In this document: positions 1 through 7,665 of the stretch, one piece after another | Layout of the letters: every line of letters begins with the position of its first letter | How positions within the stretch are numbered: the stretch's first letter is position 1 | Notes under the pieces: model-generated | Told to the model about the DNA's origin: nothing | What the model saw: only the letters and a program-made list of their open reading frames with translations | Database searches by the model: none | Source of the DNA: a virus | IMG/VR virus record: IMGVR_UViG_3300017751_000143 | Location: 1-29,166 of that record | DNA: 29,166 nt | Strand: one strand, 5' to 3' | Position numbers and translations under genes: made by a program

Positions 1-723
1 CAATCATCATCTGGTGGTGGATCAACTCAAGCATATCAAGGAATTACAGACACTTCTTACAATACTGCTATGACTCAATCTCAACAAGATACTGCTGTTG
101 CACAAAACATAGTTGATCTTGTAGATCAAGGTGTAAATATTAATGATGCTTTAACTGGAAAAACTAGATTTGAAAGAATTACAAGTTCACCATTTATTAC
201 TTTAAATATTTTAAAAGAAATTATCTCTCCTTTTGCCAATGCTGCAAATAAAAAAAGAAGAAATAAATATATGTCTACAGCAGATATAAAAGCATACGAA
301 TTAGGTACAGGATTAAATTGGAATCCTAATGGAGTTATTGTAGAGGGATCACCTGAATATAATTATTTATTTAATGAAACAGATTATCGTAGCACACTAG
401 GTGATAATAATAATAATAATGATGGTGGTGGTGGTGGAAATAATAATGTAGTTTTATATGATAATCCTGAAGATGTAAAAACTATTGAAACAAATGAGAA
501 CTCAATGGTTAATGATTATTTTAATAATAATTCAACAAACACAGTTTCTAAAGGACTTTTAGAAAGATATGAAAAAGCTAAAACAGATATAACTGCAAGA
601 ATAAATACAATGAATGACAATCAATATGGGTTAAATAGAAATGGCCATACGCCATTTACACAAACAAACACAACAGGTAATCCTTTTTTTATAGATTACC
701 TTAAAGATCAGGGGTTAATTTAA
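1..723 (+). CDS. Virion-associated protein, 5'-partial (possible ejection/internal protein)
   Basis: The reading frame is open from the first base, so the gene starts before the window; the ATG at 70 lies inside it and is probably not the true start. What remains is about 240 residues. It begins with a Ser/Gly-rich stretch and carries a low-complexity Asn/Asp/Gly tract (bases about 400-450), typical of flexible linkers in virion proteins. I recognise no domain. It is followed by two larger genes with a TAATG overlap. In P22-like phages three consecutive ejection proteins follow the tail genes, so an ejection or internal virion role is a positional inference only. Confidence 0.7.
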   Translation, partial: QSSSGGGSTQAYQGITDTSYNTAMTQSQQDTAVAQNIVDLVDQGVNINDALTGKTRFERITSSPFITLNILKEIISPFANAANKKRRNKYMSTADIKAYELGTGLNWNPNGVIVEGSPEYNYLFNETDYRSTLGDNNNNNDGGGGGNNNVVLYDNPEDVKTIETNENSMVNDYFNNNSTNTVSKGLLERYEKAKTDITARINTMNDNQYGLNRNGHTPFTQTNTTGNPFFIDYLKDQGLI

Positions 724-1745
724 TGAGTATATTAAAAGGTTTATTAGAGAACGAAGATTTATTAATAGGTTTAGGTCTAATGAGTGAAGGTGCTAAAGGA
801 AAAAGTTTAGGTGAGGCAGGAATGAACTCTGTTTTACAAGCTGCGAAAATAAAAAAAGCCTTTGCCCCAACTCTTAAAAAAACTAAAGGTGTTTTAAATA
901 CTTTAACAGGTGGTACACAATTTGCAACAGAGGCAGAAATTCAAGCTAGTAATGGAACTCTAATACCTATTCCTTCAAAACCTAATAATACTAATATAAA
1001 TGTTGATGCTTCATCAAAAAAAGAAAGTAAATTTAATGAAATAGTTGGAAAAGGTGAAGGTGAATTTGTTAATACTGTTAAAGATGATGGTAATAAAGCT
1101 ATGGAACAAAACACATCACTTGAACTTTTAAGCGAAGTTTCTCAAGAAATAGAAACAGGAGCAGGTGGAACAACATTATTAGATATTGCAAAACTTGGTG
1201 AAAGATTTGGAATAGATACTAACTGGTTATCAAGTTATGATAAAGGAGAAGGTTTAAAAGGAACTATTGCAAACGCAGAAGTTTTACAAATTTTATCTTC
1301 TTCATTTACTTTAGACGCTATTAGCAAAACTAAAGGATCAATTTCTGACAAAGAAATGACATTTTTTATGTCACTAGCACCTAGTTTAAGTATGAGTAAA
1401 GAGGGTATTAATAATGTAATTGAAATTAATACAGCTATAAATGATAGAAAAATACTTAAGGCTCAAGCGATTGAAGAATGGACTTCAGATGGAACAATGC
1501 CTGGATCAAAAAAAATGGTTGATGGTAAAATGCAAACTTTTAACCAAATGTGGAGTGGCTATGTCAATGCTAAAGGTAAAGATGGTGAATTATTAAATCC
1601 TTTATTTAGTAAAGAAGAAAAAGCTCAAATGTTTGATTTATCTAAAAAAGTTGATTTAGCAGATGGTGCTAAAATTGAAATAAAGAATGGAAAAAAATAT
1701 TACGAATTACCTAATGGTAACTGGATGTGGATTGGTTACGAATAA
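723..1745 (+). CDS. Hypothetical virion protein (possible ejection protein)
   Basis: This 340-residue protein starts at an ATG overlapping the previous stop (TAATG), which implies translational coupling. The N-terminal 70 residues hold Gly/Ala-rich, weakly hydrophobic helices (LLIGLGLMSEGAKGKS region). A Ser/Thr/Asn-rich linker follows near residues 80-100, then a mostly helical body, and the C-terminus is aromatic (NWMWIGYE). There is no signal peptide and no catalytic motif that I can see. Its size and its position between two virion-like genes fit the middle member of a P22-style set of three ejection proteins. That is inference from order, not homology. Confidence 0.7.
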   Translation: MSILKGLLENEDLLIGLGLMSEGAKGKSLGEAGMNSVLQAAKIKKAFAPTLKKTKGVLNTLTGGTQFATEAEIQASNGTLIPIPSKPNNTNINVDASSKKESKFNEIVGKGEGEFVNTVKDDGNKAMEQNTSLELLSEVSQEIETGAGGTTLLDIAKLGERFGIDTNWLSSYDKGEGLKGTIANAEVLQILSSSFTLDAISKTKGSISDKEMTFFMSLAPSLSMSKEGINNVIEINTAINDRKILKAQAIEEWTSDGTMPGSKKMVDGKMQTFNQMWSGYVNAKGKDGELLNPLFSKEEKAQMFDLSKKVDLADGAKIEIKNGKKYYELPNGNWMWIGYE

Positions 1746-1761
1746 TTAAAAAAGGAATATT

Positions 1762-4293
1762 ATGGAAATAGGTCAAATAGTTACAGATGAAGAATTAATT
1801 AAAAATTTAAATGCTCAAAGTGAAAAAAAGAAAGTTGAAAAAGAATACGATATTAAAGAAGGTGAAATTGTTCTTGATCAAAAAACTATTGAAGAATTAA
1901 ACGCCCAAAAATTAAAAAAAATAGAAAAAAAAGAGAGTGAGCCTACTTGGTTTGAAAAAATGCTAGATGTAACTGTTGACGCAGTTACTGGAGATAGCAA
2001 AACTGAATTTAAACAAATGGGTGAAGTGTATCAAATTAAAACAGATTCTTTGGCAAAAGGTTTAGCTTTAAATGTTGGTTGGTTATCAAATGCTAATAGT
2101 GATGCTAGACTTGATATGATCATGAAACAATATCCAGGTACAGTTTTATCTAAAGACAAATTTGATAATATTATAGTTACCCTTCCTCAAAACACAGTTA
2201 AAGATGGTAATAATAGTTTCTATCTTGATAAACCTGGAATTAGTGTAGATGGTTTTGTTAATACAGTTGGTATGACTTTAATGTATATTCCAGGTGCTGG
2301 TTGGGTTGAAAGAAATGTAGCTAAAGGAACTATTGCTAAAGTTGTTGCTCATGGTGGAAGTGCTATGGCCACAGGTGGTGCAAGTGATGTTATAAGCTAT
2401 ACTCTTGGATCAAAACAAGGTGAAGGAATGATTCCTATTCTTGAAGAAGATAAAGCATTAATAAATTTAGTAGCAGGTGCAGGTGGTGAAAAAGTTGGAC
2501 AATTTTTAAAAACTTGGAGTGGTTTTAATGCAGTTAAAAATGTAGTTAAAAATCAAATTCCAAGTAGATTTAATATAGCATCAGGATCTGGTCTTTACTT
2601 TGATAATAAGGGAACAGTTACAAACGCTACAATAAAATTAGCAAAAGAATATGGTGCTAATGATAAAGTTTTGGCCAATAAGACTTTAATGGTTGACTTT
2701 GCTAAAGCACTTGAATCTGGTTTAGATAAAACAACCGCAGGAAATATGGTAGGTCTAAATGAATTTGGAATATCTATTTGGTTGGCTCAAGCTAGTGGTA
2801 ATAAAAAAGTTTTAAATAAAATTCAATTAATGAGGGATGGTGCTTATGGTGATGATATTCAAAAAATTATACAAGCACAGGATGATAAACAATTAAAACA
2901 AGTATTTGAGTATCTTGGTAAATATAGATCAAAATTATTAAATCAAAAAAATAGTGTTGATCAAATTCCACCTAATATGAAAAATGAAGTTGGAAAAAAT
3001 GTTGATGAAAATATTAAACAAGTTGAACAACTTATAAAAGAAACAGAAGAAAAAATGTATAATAGTGTTCAAGCTAAATATTCAGCTGTAGATAAAAACG
3101 CTAAATTAAGTTTTAAAAAACCTGTATTAAAAAACTTTACATATCATATTAATAAAGCCTTGCTAGACGCTGATGATGGAATAGGACAAGTATTAAATAA
3201 AGAACTTATGCCTCAATCTAGTGTGGTTATGAAAAGTTTAAATAAATTTATGTCATCTTTAGAAAACAAAAATTTATCTAAAATTACAGTTGGAATGTTA
3301 GAAACTGAAAGAAAAAAAATAGTTAAAATGATGTCAAATATGCCAAATGGTGTAGATAAATCTGCGTTAATGGTTATTAAAAAAAGGTTTGATGTTTTTT
3401 ATGATGACGCTATTGAAAAAGGTTTAACAAGTGGAAGTAAAGATGTTTTAGACGCAGTTAAAAAAGCTAGAGCTGCTAACACAGAATTTATGAAAACTTT
3501 TAGTGTTTCAAATATTACTAAAAAAGGTGTTAAGCAAATAGATTCAGGTGGTAAATTTGTTAGAAATGTAATTGATGGTGATTATACTTCTACAGAAATT
3601 GCTAATTTTGTTTATGGTAATTCAGCATCTGGTAAAGCATGGCAAGACAAAAGTGTTAAAGTAATTAATAAATTACATGACATATTTAAACCAAATACAG
3701 AAGGCAGACAATTAATTAAAGATGGTGCTTATTTAAGAATCATTCAAAATAGTTTTAAAAAACAAGGTAGTAGAGAAGTATTTGATCCTATTCAATTTGT
3801 TAAAGCTACAAATGAGGCTTTTAATGGAAGTGGAAAAAATGTTTCAAAACTTTTATTTACTCCCCAAGAACAAAAACAATTATTAGCTTTTGCAAAAGAA
3901 ATTGAAAGCAAAATACCTAGAAAAACTTTTGTCAATGCTGATGAAGGTGCAAATGCCTTTATGGGTATTTGGAACTCTTTCGCAAGAAGTGCAGTTGGAA
4001 TTGCAGGTTTTCAAACTTTTGGCATACAAGGTACTATTAGTGGAAGATTTTTATACGACTCTGTTGCAAAAAATAATGTTAAAGTTCAACAATTAAAAGA
4101 AATAGAAGAAGCTATATTTAAACTTGGAATACCAGAATCAAGTGGTGGTGCAGGTGTTGTTGATCAAGCAATAGAGAAAAGACCTATTTTAAAAAATGCA
4201 GAGGAAAATGTAACTTATAACGAAAAAGTTATACCTAATGCTTCAGCTTTAGAGGGTTATGGTGTTATTAAATCTTTAGATAGGTATAGATAA
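1762..4293 (+). CDS. Large internal virion/ejection-like protein, 843 aa
   Basis: This is the largest gene of the left block, preceded by a clear AAAAAGGA ribosome-binding site. The N-terminus carries two copies of a unit of about 20 residues (residues 4-23 and 34-53) sharing the pattern G-x-IV-x-D-x3-I-x2-LNAQ-x-KK. Residues about 160-215 are Gly/Ala-rich and hydrophobic (VGMTLMYIPGAGW region) and could insert into a membrane. The rest is Lys-rich and helical with probable coiled coils. Large, helical, partly hydrophobic proteins after the tail genes are usual for podoviral DNA-ejection proteins that leave the capsid at infection. I see no transglycosylase motif. The function is inferred from size, composition and place. 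Confidence 0.75.
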   Translation: MEIGQIVTDEELIKNLNAQSEKKKVEKEYDIKEGEIVLDQKTIEELNAQKLKKIEKKESEPTWFEKMLDVTVDAVTGDSKTEFKQMGEVYQIKTDSLAKGLALNVGWLSNANSDARLDMIMKQYPGTVLSKDKFDNIIVTLPQNTVKDGNNSFYLDKPGISVDGFVNTVGMTLMYIPGAGWVERNVAKGTIAKVVAHGGSAMATGGASDVISYTLGSKQGEGMIPILEEDKALINLVAGAGGEKVGQFLKTWSGFNAVKNVVKNQIPSRFNIASGSGLYFDNKGTVTNATIKLAKEYGANDKVLANKTLMVDFAKALESGLDKTTAGNMVGLNEFGISIWLAQASGNKKVLNKIQLMRDGAYGDDIQKIIQAQDDKQLKQVFEYLGKYRSKLLNQKNSVDQIPPNMKNEVGKNVDENIKQVEQLIKETEEKMYNSVQAKYSAVDKNAKLSFKKPVLKNFTYHINKALLDADDGIGQVLNKELMPQSSVVMKSLNKFMSSLENKNLSKITVGMLETERKKIVKMMSNMPNGVDKSALMVIKKRFDVFYDDAIEKGLTSGSKDVLDAVKKARAANTEFMKTFSVSNITKKGVKQIDSGGKFVRNVIDGDYTSTEIANFVYGNSASGKAWQDKSVKVINKLHDIFKPNTEGRQLIKDGAYLRIIQNSFKKQGSREVFDPIQFVKATNEAFNGSGKNVSKLLFTPQEQKQLLAFAKEIESKIPRKTFVNADEGANAFMGIWNSFARSAVGIAGFQTFGIQGTISGRFLYDSVAKNNVKVQQLKEIEEAIFKLGIPESSGGAGVVDQAIEKRPILKNAEENVTYNEKVIPNASALEGYGVIKSLDRYR

Positions 4294-4499
4294 TGGCCAC
4301 TCAATCTCAAAAAAACTCTGAACAAATTATAAAATTACAAGGTGAAATAAAATTAATTCATAATAAAATTTCTGTAATTAAAGATAATCACTTGGCTCAT
4401 TTAGATGCTAAAGTAAATTCAATTTATAAATTATTATGGGCAGTAGGATTGATAAGTCTATCAACCTTGCTCAATCTAATATCAAACCTAATAAGTTAA
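4293..4499 (+). CDS. Small coiled-coil membrane protein, XhlA-like holin candidate
   Basis: This 68-residue protein has an N-terminal heptad-like helix (residues about 8-44, rich in Ile, Lys and Glu) and one C-terminal membrane segment (about 47-66, LLWAVGLISLSTLLNLISNL). That architecture is the one known for XhlA-type holins and hemolysins: a cytoplasmic coiled coil followed by a single transmembrane helix near the C-terminus. It starts at TAATG over the previous stop and lies about 1.2 kb upstream of the M15 endolysin gene. A holin role fits the context, but single-TM coiled-coil proteins are not diagnostic. A second membrane protein at 6148-6525 is a competing holin candidate. Confidence 0.75.
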   Translation: MATQSQKNSEQIIKLQGEIKLIHNKISVIKDNHLAHLDAKVNSIYKLLWAVGLISLSTLLNLISNLIS

Positions 4500-4765
4500 A
4501 TAAAACTCAAAAAGGAACTATTGGAGAATATCAGTGTATAGCTGATTATACTAGACAAGGCTATTGGGTAGCCAAGTCATGTGATCCACAATGCCCTTTT
4601 GATTTAGTTTTGGTAAGCCCTGATGGGAAGATTGAACTTGTTGATATAAAAACAAATACTTACAGGAAGAATGTCAAGTCTTATAGGCGTAAGATTTGGA
4701 GAATACCCTCTGCCAAACAAAAAAAATTAGGAATCAAAATAGTAATGGTTGATCATGGAAACTAA
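4436..4765 (+). CDS. PD-(D/E)XK-type nuclease, resolvase/endonuclease-like
   Basis: This 109-residue protein has the core pattern of a small PD-(D/E)XK nuclease: a GTIGEY motif with Glu31, an Asp56 in CPFDLVLV, and Asp70-Ile-Lys72 in LVDIKT, in the right order and spacing (the last motif is Asp-x-Lys rather than Glu-x-Lys). Such proteins include Holliday-junction resolvase-like and restriction-like phage enzymes. The substrate cannot be told from sequence. The best ATG (4436) lies inside the preceding gene, giving a 64-base overlap. No good ribosome-binding site is visible, and conserved sequence begins only around residue 22, so a shorter product from a non-ATG start is possible. Confidence 0.75.
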   Translation: MGSRIDKSINLAQSNIKPNKLNKTQKGTIGEYQCIADYTRQGYWVAKSCDPQCPFDLVLVSPDGKIELVDIKTNTYRKNVKSYRRKIWRIPSAKQKKLGIKIVMVDHGN

Positions 4766-4781
4766 CTTATGGAGTTTAGAT

Positions 4782-4901
4782 ATGAATTATTATTTTACAG
4801 GTGTTTTGATAATACTTATGACGCTATTAGCGTTTTGCGTAAAACCAGCTAATTCAAAAATACAATATTTAAATTATGATTACAGAACAAACATCATTTA
4901 A
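4782..4901 (+). CDS. Small exported or membrane peptide, 39 aa (spanin partner candidate)
   Basis: A short frame gives a 39-residue protein with a hydrophobic N-terminus (residues 5-19, FTGVLIILMTLLAFC) ending in a Cys, followed by a polar tail. This resembles a signal peptide with an imperfect lipobox (LAFC; a canonical lipobox has Gly, Ala or Ser before Cys). It overlaps the next gene, a single-TM coiled-coil protein, by 26 bases. Overlapping small lipoprotein and membrane coiled-coil genes are typical of o-spanin and i-spanin pairs, though usually in the other order. A GGAG motif lies about 8 bases upstream of the ATG. Identity as a spanin component is tentative. Confidence 0.5.
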   Translation: MNYYFTGVLIILMTLLAFCVKPANSKIQYLNYDYRTNII

Positions 4902-5247
4902 AACAGATTTAAAAACTTTAGTAATGATAGCTGTTGGAATTTCAATAGCTGTGTGGACTTATGCAGAAATTAATTCAAGAATAATACACCTTGAAACATC
5001 TAAAGCATTGATGGAACAAGATTTACTTGAGGCCTCAACTCAAAAACCAATAGATCAAGAACAATTTATGTTAATTGAACACTTGGCTTTACAAGTAGAA
5101 AAATTAACTGAAAGAGTTGATGACATGATGCACAACAAAGTCATGATTAGTTCTATTGATAAAGATTTAGATAAAGCATTAAACGATATAGAAAAATTAA
5201 AAGATAGCGTTAGAGCAAATATTGGCAAACTTAATGGAGATCACTGA
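4876..5247 (+). CDS. Membrane-anchored coiled-coil protein, i-spanin-like
   Basis: This 123-residue protein has one N-terminal membrane helix (residues about 14-30, TLVMIAVGISIAVWTYA). A long Glu/Lys-rich amphipathic region without prolines follows, apart from one near residue 57, and is likely a coiled coil to the C-terminus. An N-terminal anchor with a periplasmic coiled coil is the known architecture of inner-membrane spanins (Rz-like). The endolysin gene lies 400 bases downstream and the holin candidate upstream, which supports a lysis role. Similar architectures are also found in uncharacterised phage membrane proteins, so the call remains provisional. It overlaps the next gene by one base (stop/start TGATGG). 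Confidence 0.75.
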   Translation: MITEQTSFKTDLKTLVMIAVGISIAVWTYAEINSRIIHLETSKALMEQDLLEASTQKPIDQEQFMLIEHLALQVEKLTERVDDMMHNKVMISSIDKDLDKALNDIEKLKDSVRANIGKLNGDH

Positions 5248-5459
5248 TGGAACAAATGGTCATAGCTTTATTAATGCTAGTCAATAACGAAATTAAAGAA
5301 GCAAGATTACAACCTGATTTAAGTTCTTGCCTAAAAGGAAAAAGAATAGCCAACAGGGATGTTTCTAACAATGTTGAGTATAGATGTATTAAATCTAAAG
5401 CTGAACTTGAAACTAATATAGATGGCTCACAATCAATTAAGAAACTTATTTTAGAATAA
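5247..5459 (+). CDS. Hypothetical small protein, 70 aa
   Basis: A 70-residue protein with a short hydrophobic start (MEQMVIALLMLVNNEI), two cysteines (in SSCLKGKR and EYRCIKSK) and an otherwise charged, probably mixed alpha/beta body. It is flanked by one-base stop/start overlaps on both sides, so it is translated within the lysis-region operon. The N-terminus could be a short signal sequence, with the two Cys forming a disulfide outside the cytoplasm. I think related small proteins occur in marine podoviruses and myoviruses, but I do not know a function. Confidence 0.8.
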   Translation: MEQMVIALLMLVNNEIKEARLQPDLSSCLKGKRIANRDVSNNVEYRCIKSKAELETNIDGSQSIKKLILE

Positions 5460-5656
5460 TGGATAAATATATAATTAAATTTTTAACAAGCATAGATAAC
5501 TTTTGTAATTCTATTGCTAAACTTTTTGAATCTAAACCTAAAAAACGAAAAAAAAAGAAATGTAGAAATTGTCATTGTGGATGTCACTGCAAAGATGATT
5601 TGCACTCTCATCATTATGATGGTGATTTGTGTACTTGTTCAACCTGTAAATGTTAG
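5459..5656 (+). CDS. Cys/His-rich putative metal-binding protein
   Basis: This 65-residue protein has three parts: an amphipathic N-terminal helix (residues 1-25), a very basic linker (KPKKRKKKK), and a C-terminal stretch of about 30 residues with nine cysteines and five histidines. The cysteines come in C-x-C and C-x2-C pairs (CHCGCHC, CTCSTCKC) around a central HSHH motif. The density recalls metallothioneins or compact zinc clusters rather than a standard zinc finger. The start overlaps the previous stop (TAATGG) and the M15 peptidase gene follows after 6 bases. The sequence shows metal-binding potential; any role (zinc supply to the M15 enzyme, DNA or membrane binding) would be speculation. 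Confidence 0.8.
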   Translation: MDKYIIKFLTSIDNFCNSIAKLFESKPKKRKKKKCRNCHCGCHCKDDLHSHHYDGDLCTCSTCKC

Positions 5657-5662
5657 GAATAT

Positions 5663-6148
5663 ATGCAGTTATCAAAACACTTTAAGCTAGAAGAATTTAC
5701 TAAATCAATGGTGGCTACACGGAATGGTATAGATAATATGCCAGGATCTGGGGAAATAAAAAACCTAGAAAATGTGGCTTATGAAATACTTGAGCCAGTT
5801 AGAGCCAAGTTTGAAAAACCAGTTATTATAACAAGTGGTTATCGTAGCCCAAAACTTTCAGAGGCTATTGGATCAAAAACTACATCACAGCATTGTAAAG
5901 GAATGGCAACAGATTTTGAAATTATTGGAGTACCCAATATTCAAGTAGCTTATTGGATTGAAAACAACTGTGACTTTGATCAGCTTATTTTAGAATTTTA
6001 TAAAAAAGGTGATGCAAATGCTGGTTGGATTCATGTGTCTTACAATGAAAAAGGTACTAATAGAAAACAAGTCTTAACATTTGATGGCAAGACCTATTCC
6101 AACGGACTACCAGAAATGGAATGGAAAGACGGAAAGGTAAAATCATAA
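5663..6148 (+). CDS. Endolysin, peptidase M15 family (murein endopeptidase)
   Basis: This 161-residue protein has the zinc-peptidase signature of the M15 family: GYRS with Arg61, SQHCKGMATDF with the metal ligands His77 and Asp84, and WIHVSY with the third ligand His124. Enzymes of this group cut peptide cross-links of peptidoglycan, and phages use them as endolysins. No signal peptide is visible, so release would depend on a holin; two holin candidates flank the gene. Length is normal for the single-domain M15_3-type endolysins of marine phages. The gene overlaps the next one by a single base (TAATG). The family call is secure; endolysin rather than virion-associated lysin is inferred from position among membrane-protein genes. 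Confidence 0.92.
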   Translation: MQLSKHFKLEEFTKSMVATRNGIDNMPGSGEIKNLENVAYEILEPVRAKFEKPVIITSGYRSPKLSEAIGSKTTSQHCKGMATDFEIIGVPNIQVAYWIENNCDFDQLILEFYKKGDANAGWIHVSYNEKGTNRKQVLTFDGKTYSNGLPEMEWKDGKVKS

Positions 6149-6525
6149 TGTGGTTAAGTGCAATTAAACTAGCTGTTCAAGCAGGTAGTCATATATATAA
6201 AAATAAACAAAAAACTAAAATGTTAATGGCAGATGCACAAATGCACCATGCTGAAAAAATGGCCAACGGTCAAGCAGAATATCAAGGAAAACTTTTAGAA
6301 AGTAGAAACTCTGACTGGAAAGATGAATTTATTTTGGTCTTACTGAGTCTGCCGATTGGAATGTTAGCATTTTCTGTATGGTCAGATAATCCAAAACACA
6401 TGGAAAAGATGAATCTATTTTTTGAACATTTTGGTAATCTTCCGTTTTGGTATCAAACAATTTTTGTTGGTGTCATAGCTAGTGTTTACGGATTAAAAGC
6501 AACAGATTTAATTAAGAGAAAATAA
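6148..6525 (+). CDS. Two-TM membrane protein, holin candidate
   Basis: I place the start at the ATG overlapping the endolysin stop (TAATGTGG); an in-frame ATG 27 bases upstream lies inside the endolysin gene and is less likely. The 125-residue product has an amphipathic N-terminal half rich in Lys, Met and His, an invariant-looking SDWKDE patch (residues 55-60), and two membrane helices (about 61-78 and 101-116). I recall very similar proteins in many marine podoviruses and cyanophages directly after lysis genes. This resembles the organisation of holins such as those of gene transfer agents, but the exact family is uncertain. Confidence 0.8.
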   Translation: MWLSAIKLAVQAGSHIYKNKQKTKMLMADAQMHHAEKMANGQAEYQGKLLESRNSDWKDEFILVLLSLPIGMLAFSVWSDNPKHMEKMNLFFEHFGNLPFWYQTIFVGVIASVYGLKATDLIKRK

Positions 6526-6651
6526 GTGTGGTTAGTAACTAAAAAATTAATAGTCAAATTAAGAATGTTTTATGCAGATATAAGAGGCCATCATGGAAAA
6601 AGATGGGATTATGAGCCATCAGAACATTATTTAGGAAGAAAGAAAAAATAA
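6526..6651 (+). CDS. Small basic protein, 41 aa, GTG start
   Basis: A GTG immediately after the previous TAA opens a 41-residue frame that ends directly against the next ATG. The product is very basic and aromatic (VTKKLIVKLRMFYADIRGHH and a C-terminal RKKK). The perfect fit between neighbours and its resemblance to small proteins I associate with pelagiphages support it as real. There is no Shine-Dalgarno of its own, so translation is probably coupled to the upstream gene. Function unknown. Confidence 0.7.
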   Translation: MWLVTKKLIVKLRMFYADIRGHHGKRWDYEPSEHYLGRKKK

Positions 6652-6873
6652 ATGGATTTTGTTTTAGTCATGGTTATTTGTAGTGTGATTGATGGAAACA
6701 AATGTCAACAAGTTCCTTTACCATTAGACAATTTTAAAGATCATTATGATTGTGTTTCATTCGGTTATGATTTTTCACACAAAATGATTTCTAATATGAG
6801 TAGAGAGTTTGTAAATAAACAAGGTGCTTACATGAAATTTGTTTGTGAAGAAATACCGAAAGTAAATACATAA
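6652..6873 (+). CDS. Hypothetical protein with N-terminal hydrophobic segment
   Basis: A 73-residue protein with a short hydrophobic N-terminus (MDFVLVMVICSVI) and four Cys in all: one in that segment and three further on (KCQQ, DCVSF, FVCEE). This pattern suits a small exported, disulfide-bonded protein. It abuts the preceding small gene and overlaps the next by one base (TAATGG). No family recognised with certainty. Confidence 0.75.
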   Translation: MDFVLVMVICSVIDGNKCQQVPLPLDNFKDHYDCVSFGYDFSHKMISNMSREFVNKQGAYMKFVCEEIPKVNT

Positions 6874-7133
6874 TGGCTGAATATCAAGGAAGAAAAGTAA
6901 CACTCAATAAACCTTTTAGATTGCCTCAAGGTAGTTCTAAAAAGAGTGGTGTTTATGTAAAAAATCAAAAGACAGGCAAAGTTAATAAAGTTACTTTTGG
7001 TGATCCCAACATGAAGATCAGAAAAAACAATCCTAAAGCTAGAAAAAGTTATTTAGCTAGAAGTGGTGGGATTAAGACTAAAGGCCAAAAAACTCTATCT
7101 GCTAATTATTGGTCAAGAAAAGCATGGAGATAA
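6873..7133 (+). CDS. Basic conserved phage protein, 86 aa
   Basis: An 86-residue, strongly basic protein: the N-terminal MAEYQGRKVTLNKPFR is followed by a beta-rich segment (GVYVKNQKTGKVNKVTFGDP) and a C-terminal basic tail ending SANYWSRKAWR. The pattern of a lysine-rich KVNFGDP core plus a terminal YWS(C/R)KxW motif recurs, as I recall, in many marine phage proteins of unknown function, often near structural or maturation genes. The Cys residues frequent in the terminal motif are replaced here (SGG, WSRK). Nucleic-acid binding would fit the charge, but this is not shown. Confidence 0.78.
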   Translation: MAEYQGRKVTLNKPFRLPQGSSKKSGVYVKNQKTGKVNKVTFGDPNMKIRKNNPKARKSYLARSGGIKTKGQKTLSANYWSRKAWR

Positions 7134-7334
7134 ATGGCAACTAAAAAATTATGGGCTAAACCTACAACTATAATTCAAGTAGGTGAATGTAGAGTATGTA
7201 ATAAACCTATTACAAACGATATGAGTTTTTTAGCTTTTCATGACAAGACTCATGCTCATTTTGAGTGCGATAGAAAACAATACTTTAAACAACTAATAAA
7301 GGATAAGAATGAAAAAAGGTTACCACAAAACTAA
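7134..7334 (+). CDS. Small zinc-finger-like protein
   Basis: This 66-residue protein begins directly after the previous stop. It contains a C-x2-C pair (ECRVCNKPI) and downstream His and Cys ligands (FHDKTHAHFEC), a layout typical of a treble-clef or zinc-ribbon fold with one metal ion. The C-terminus is basic. It overlaps the start of the next small gene by 26 bases. Such proteins may bind DNA or act as adaptors; nothing here settles which. Confidence 0.78.
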   Translation: MATKKLWAKPTTIIQVGECRVCNKPITNDMSFLAFHDKTHAHFECDRKQYFKQLIKDKNEKRLPQN

Positions 7335-7452
7335 ATCTGGAAAAATTGCAAAAAAAGGTCTTTGGTTTAATGTAAATCGGAGAAAGAAAAAAGGTATTAG
7401 TCGGTCAAAAGCCAAAAGTACCATAAGTGCTAAAGCATATAGAACTTCATAG
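7309..7452 (+). CDS. Small Lys/Arg-rich protein, 47 aa
   Basis: An ATG inside the end of the zinc-finger gene opens a 47-residue frame with a purine-rich site (AAAGGATAAG) just upstream. The product is extremely basic (KKGYHKTKSGKIAKKGLW, NRRKKKG). It ends with Ser/Lys repeats. I recall near-identical small proteins in pelagiphage and cyanophage late regions. It is the last gene before the attachment region. DNA binding or condensation is likely from charge alone; function unproven. Confidence 0.75.
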   Translation: MKKGYHKTKSGKIAKKGLWFNVNRRKKKGISRSKAKSTISAKAYRTS

Positions 7453-7665
7453 AATTTAAGAATAGGTGGCTCATATTATTATATGGCTTTGTTCTAACTT
7501 TGTTAGAGGGTTTGGGTGGGAAATTACATTTGATTTTACCTAGCATTGTGTTATCGTTTGATTCACATTGGTTATATGTAATGAATGTAAAAAAAATGAA
7601 AAAAAATATTAATTTTATACTTTTTCTAAAAAGAATAGGATTAAAGCTAGTTATTGGGGCTATAC

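Noticed and set aside
3890-4096. 68-codon frame inside the 843-residue gene
   Set aside because: Same strand, other frame of a long convincing gene, with no independent start signal.
7493-7507. Intrinsic terminator after the late operon
   Set aside because: The stem is only 6 bp, AT-rich and lacks a T run, so I list it only as a weak inverted repeat.
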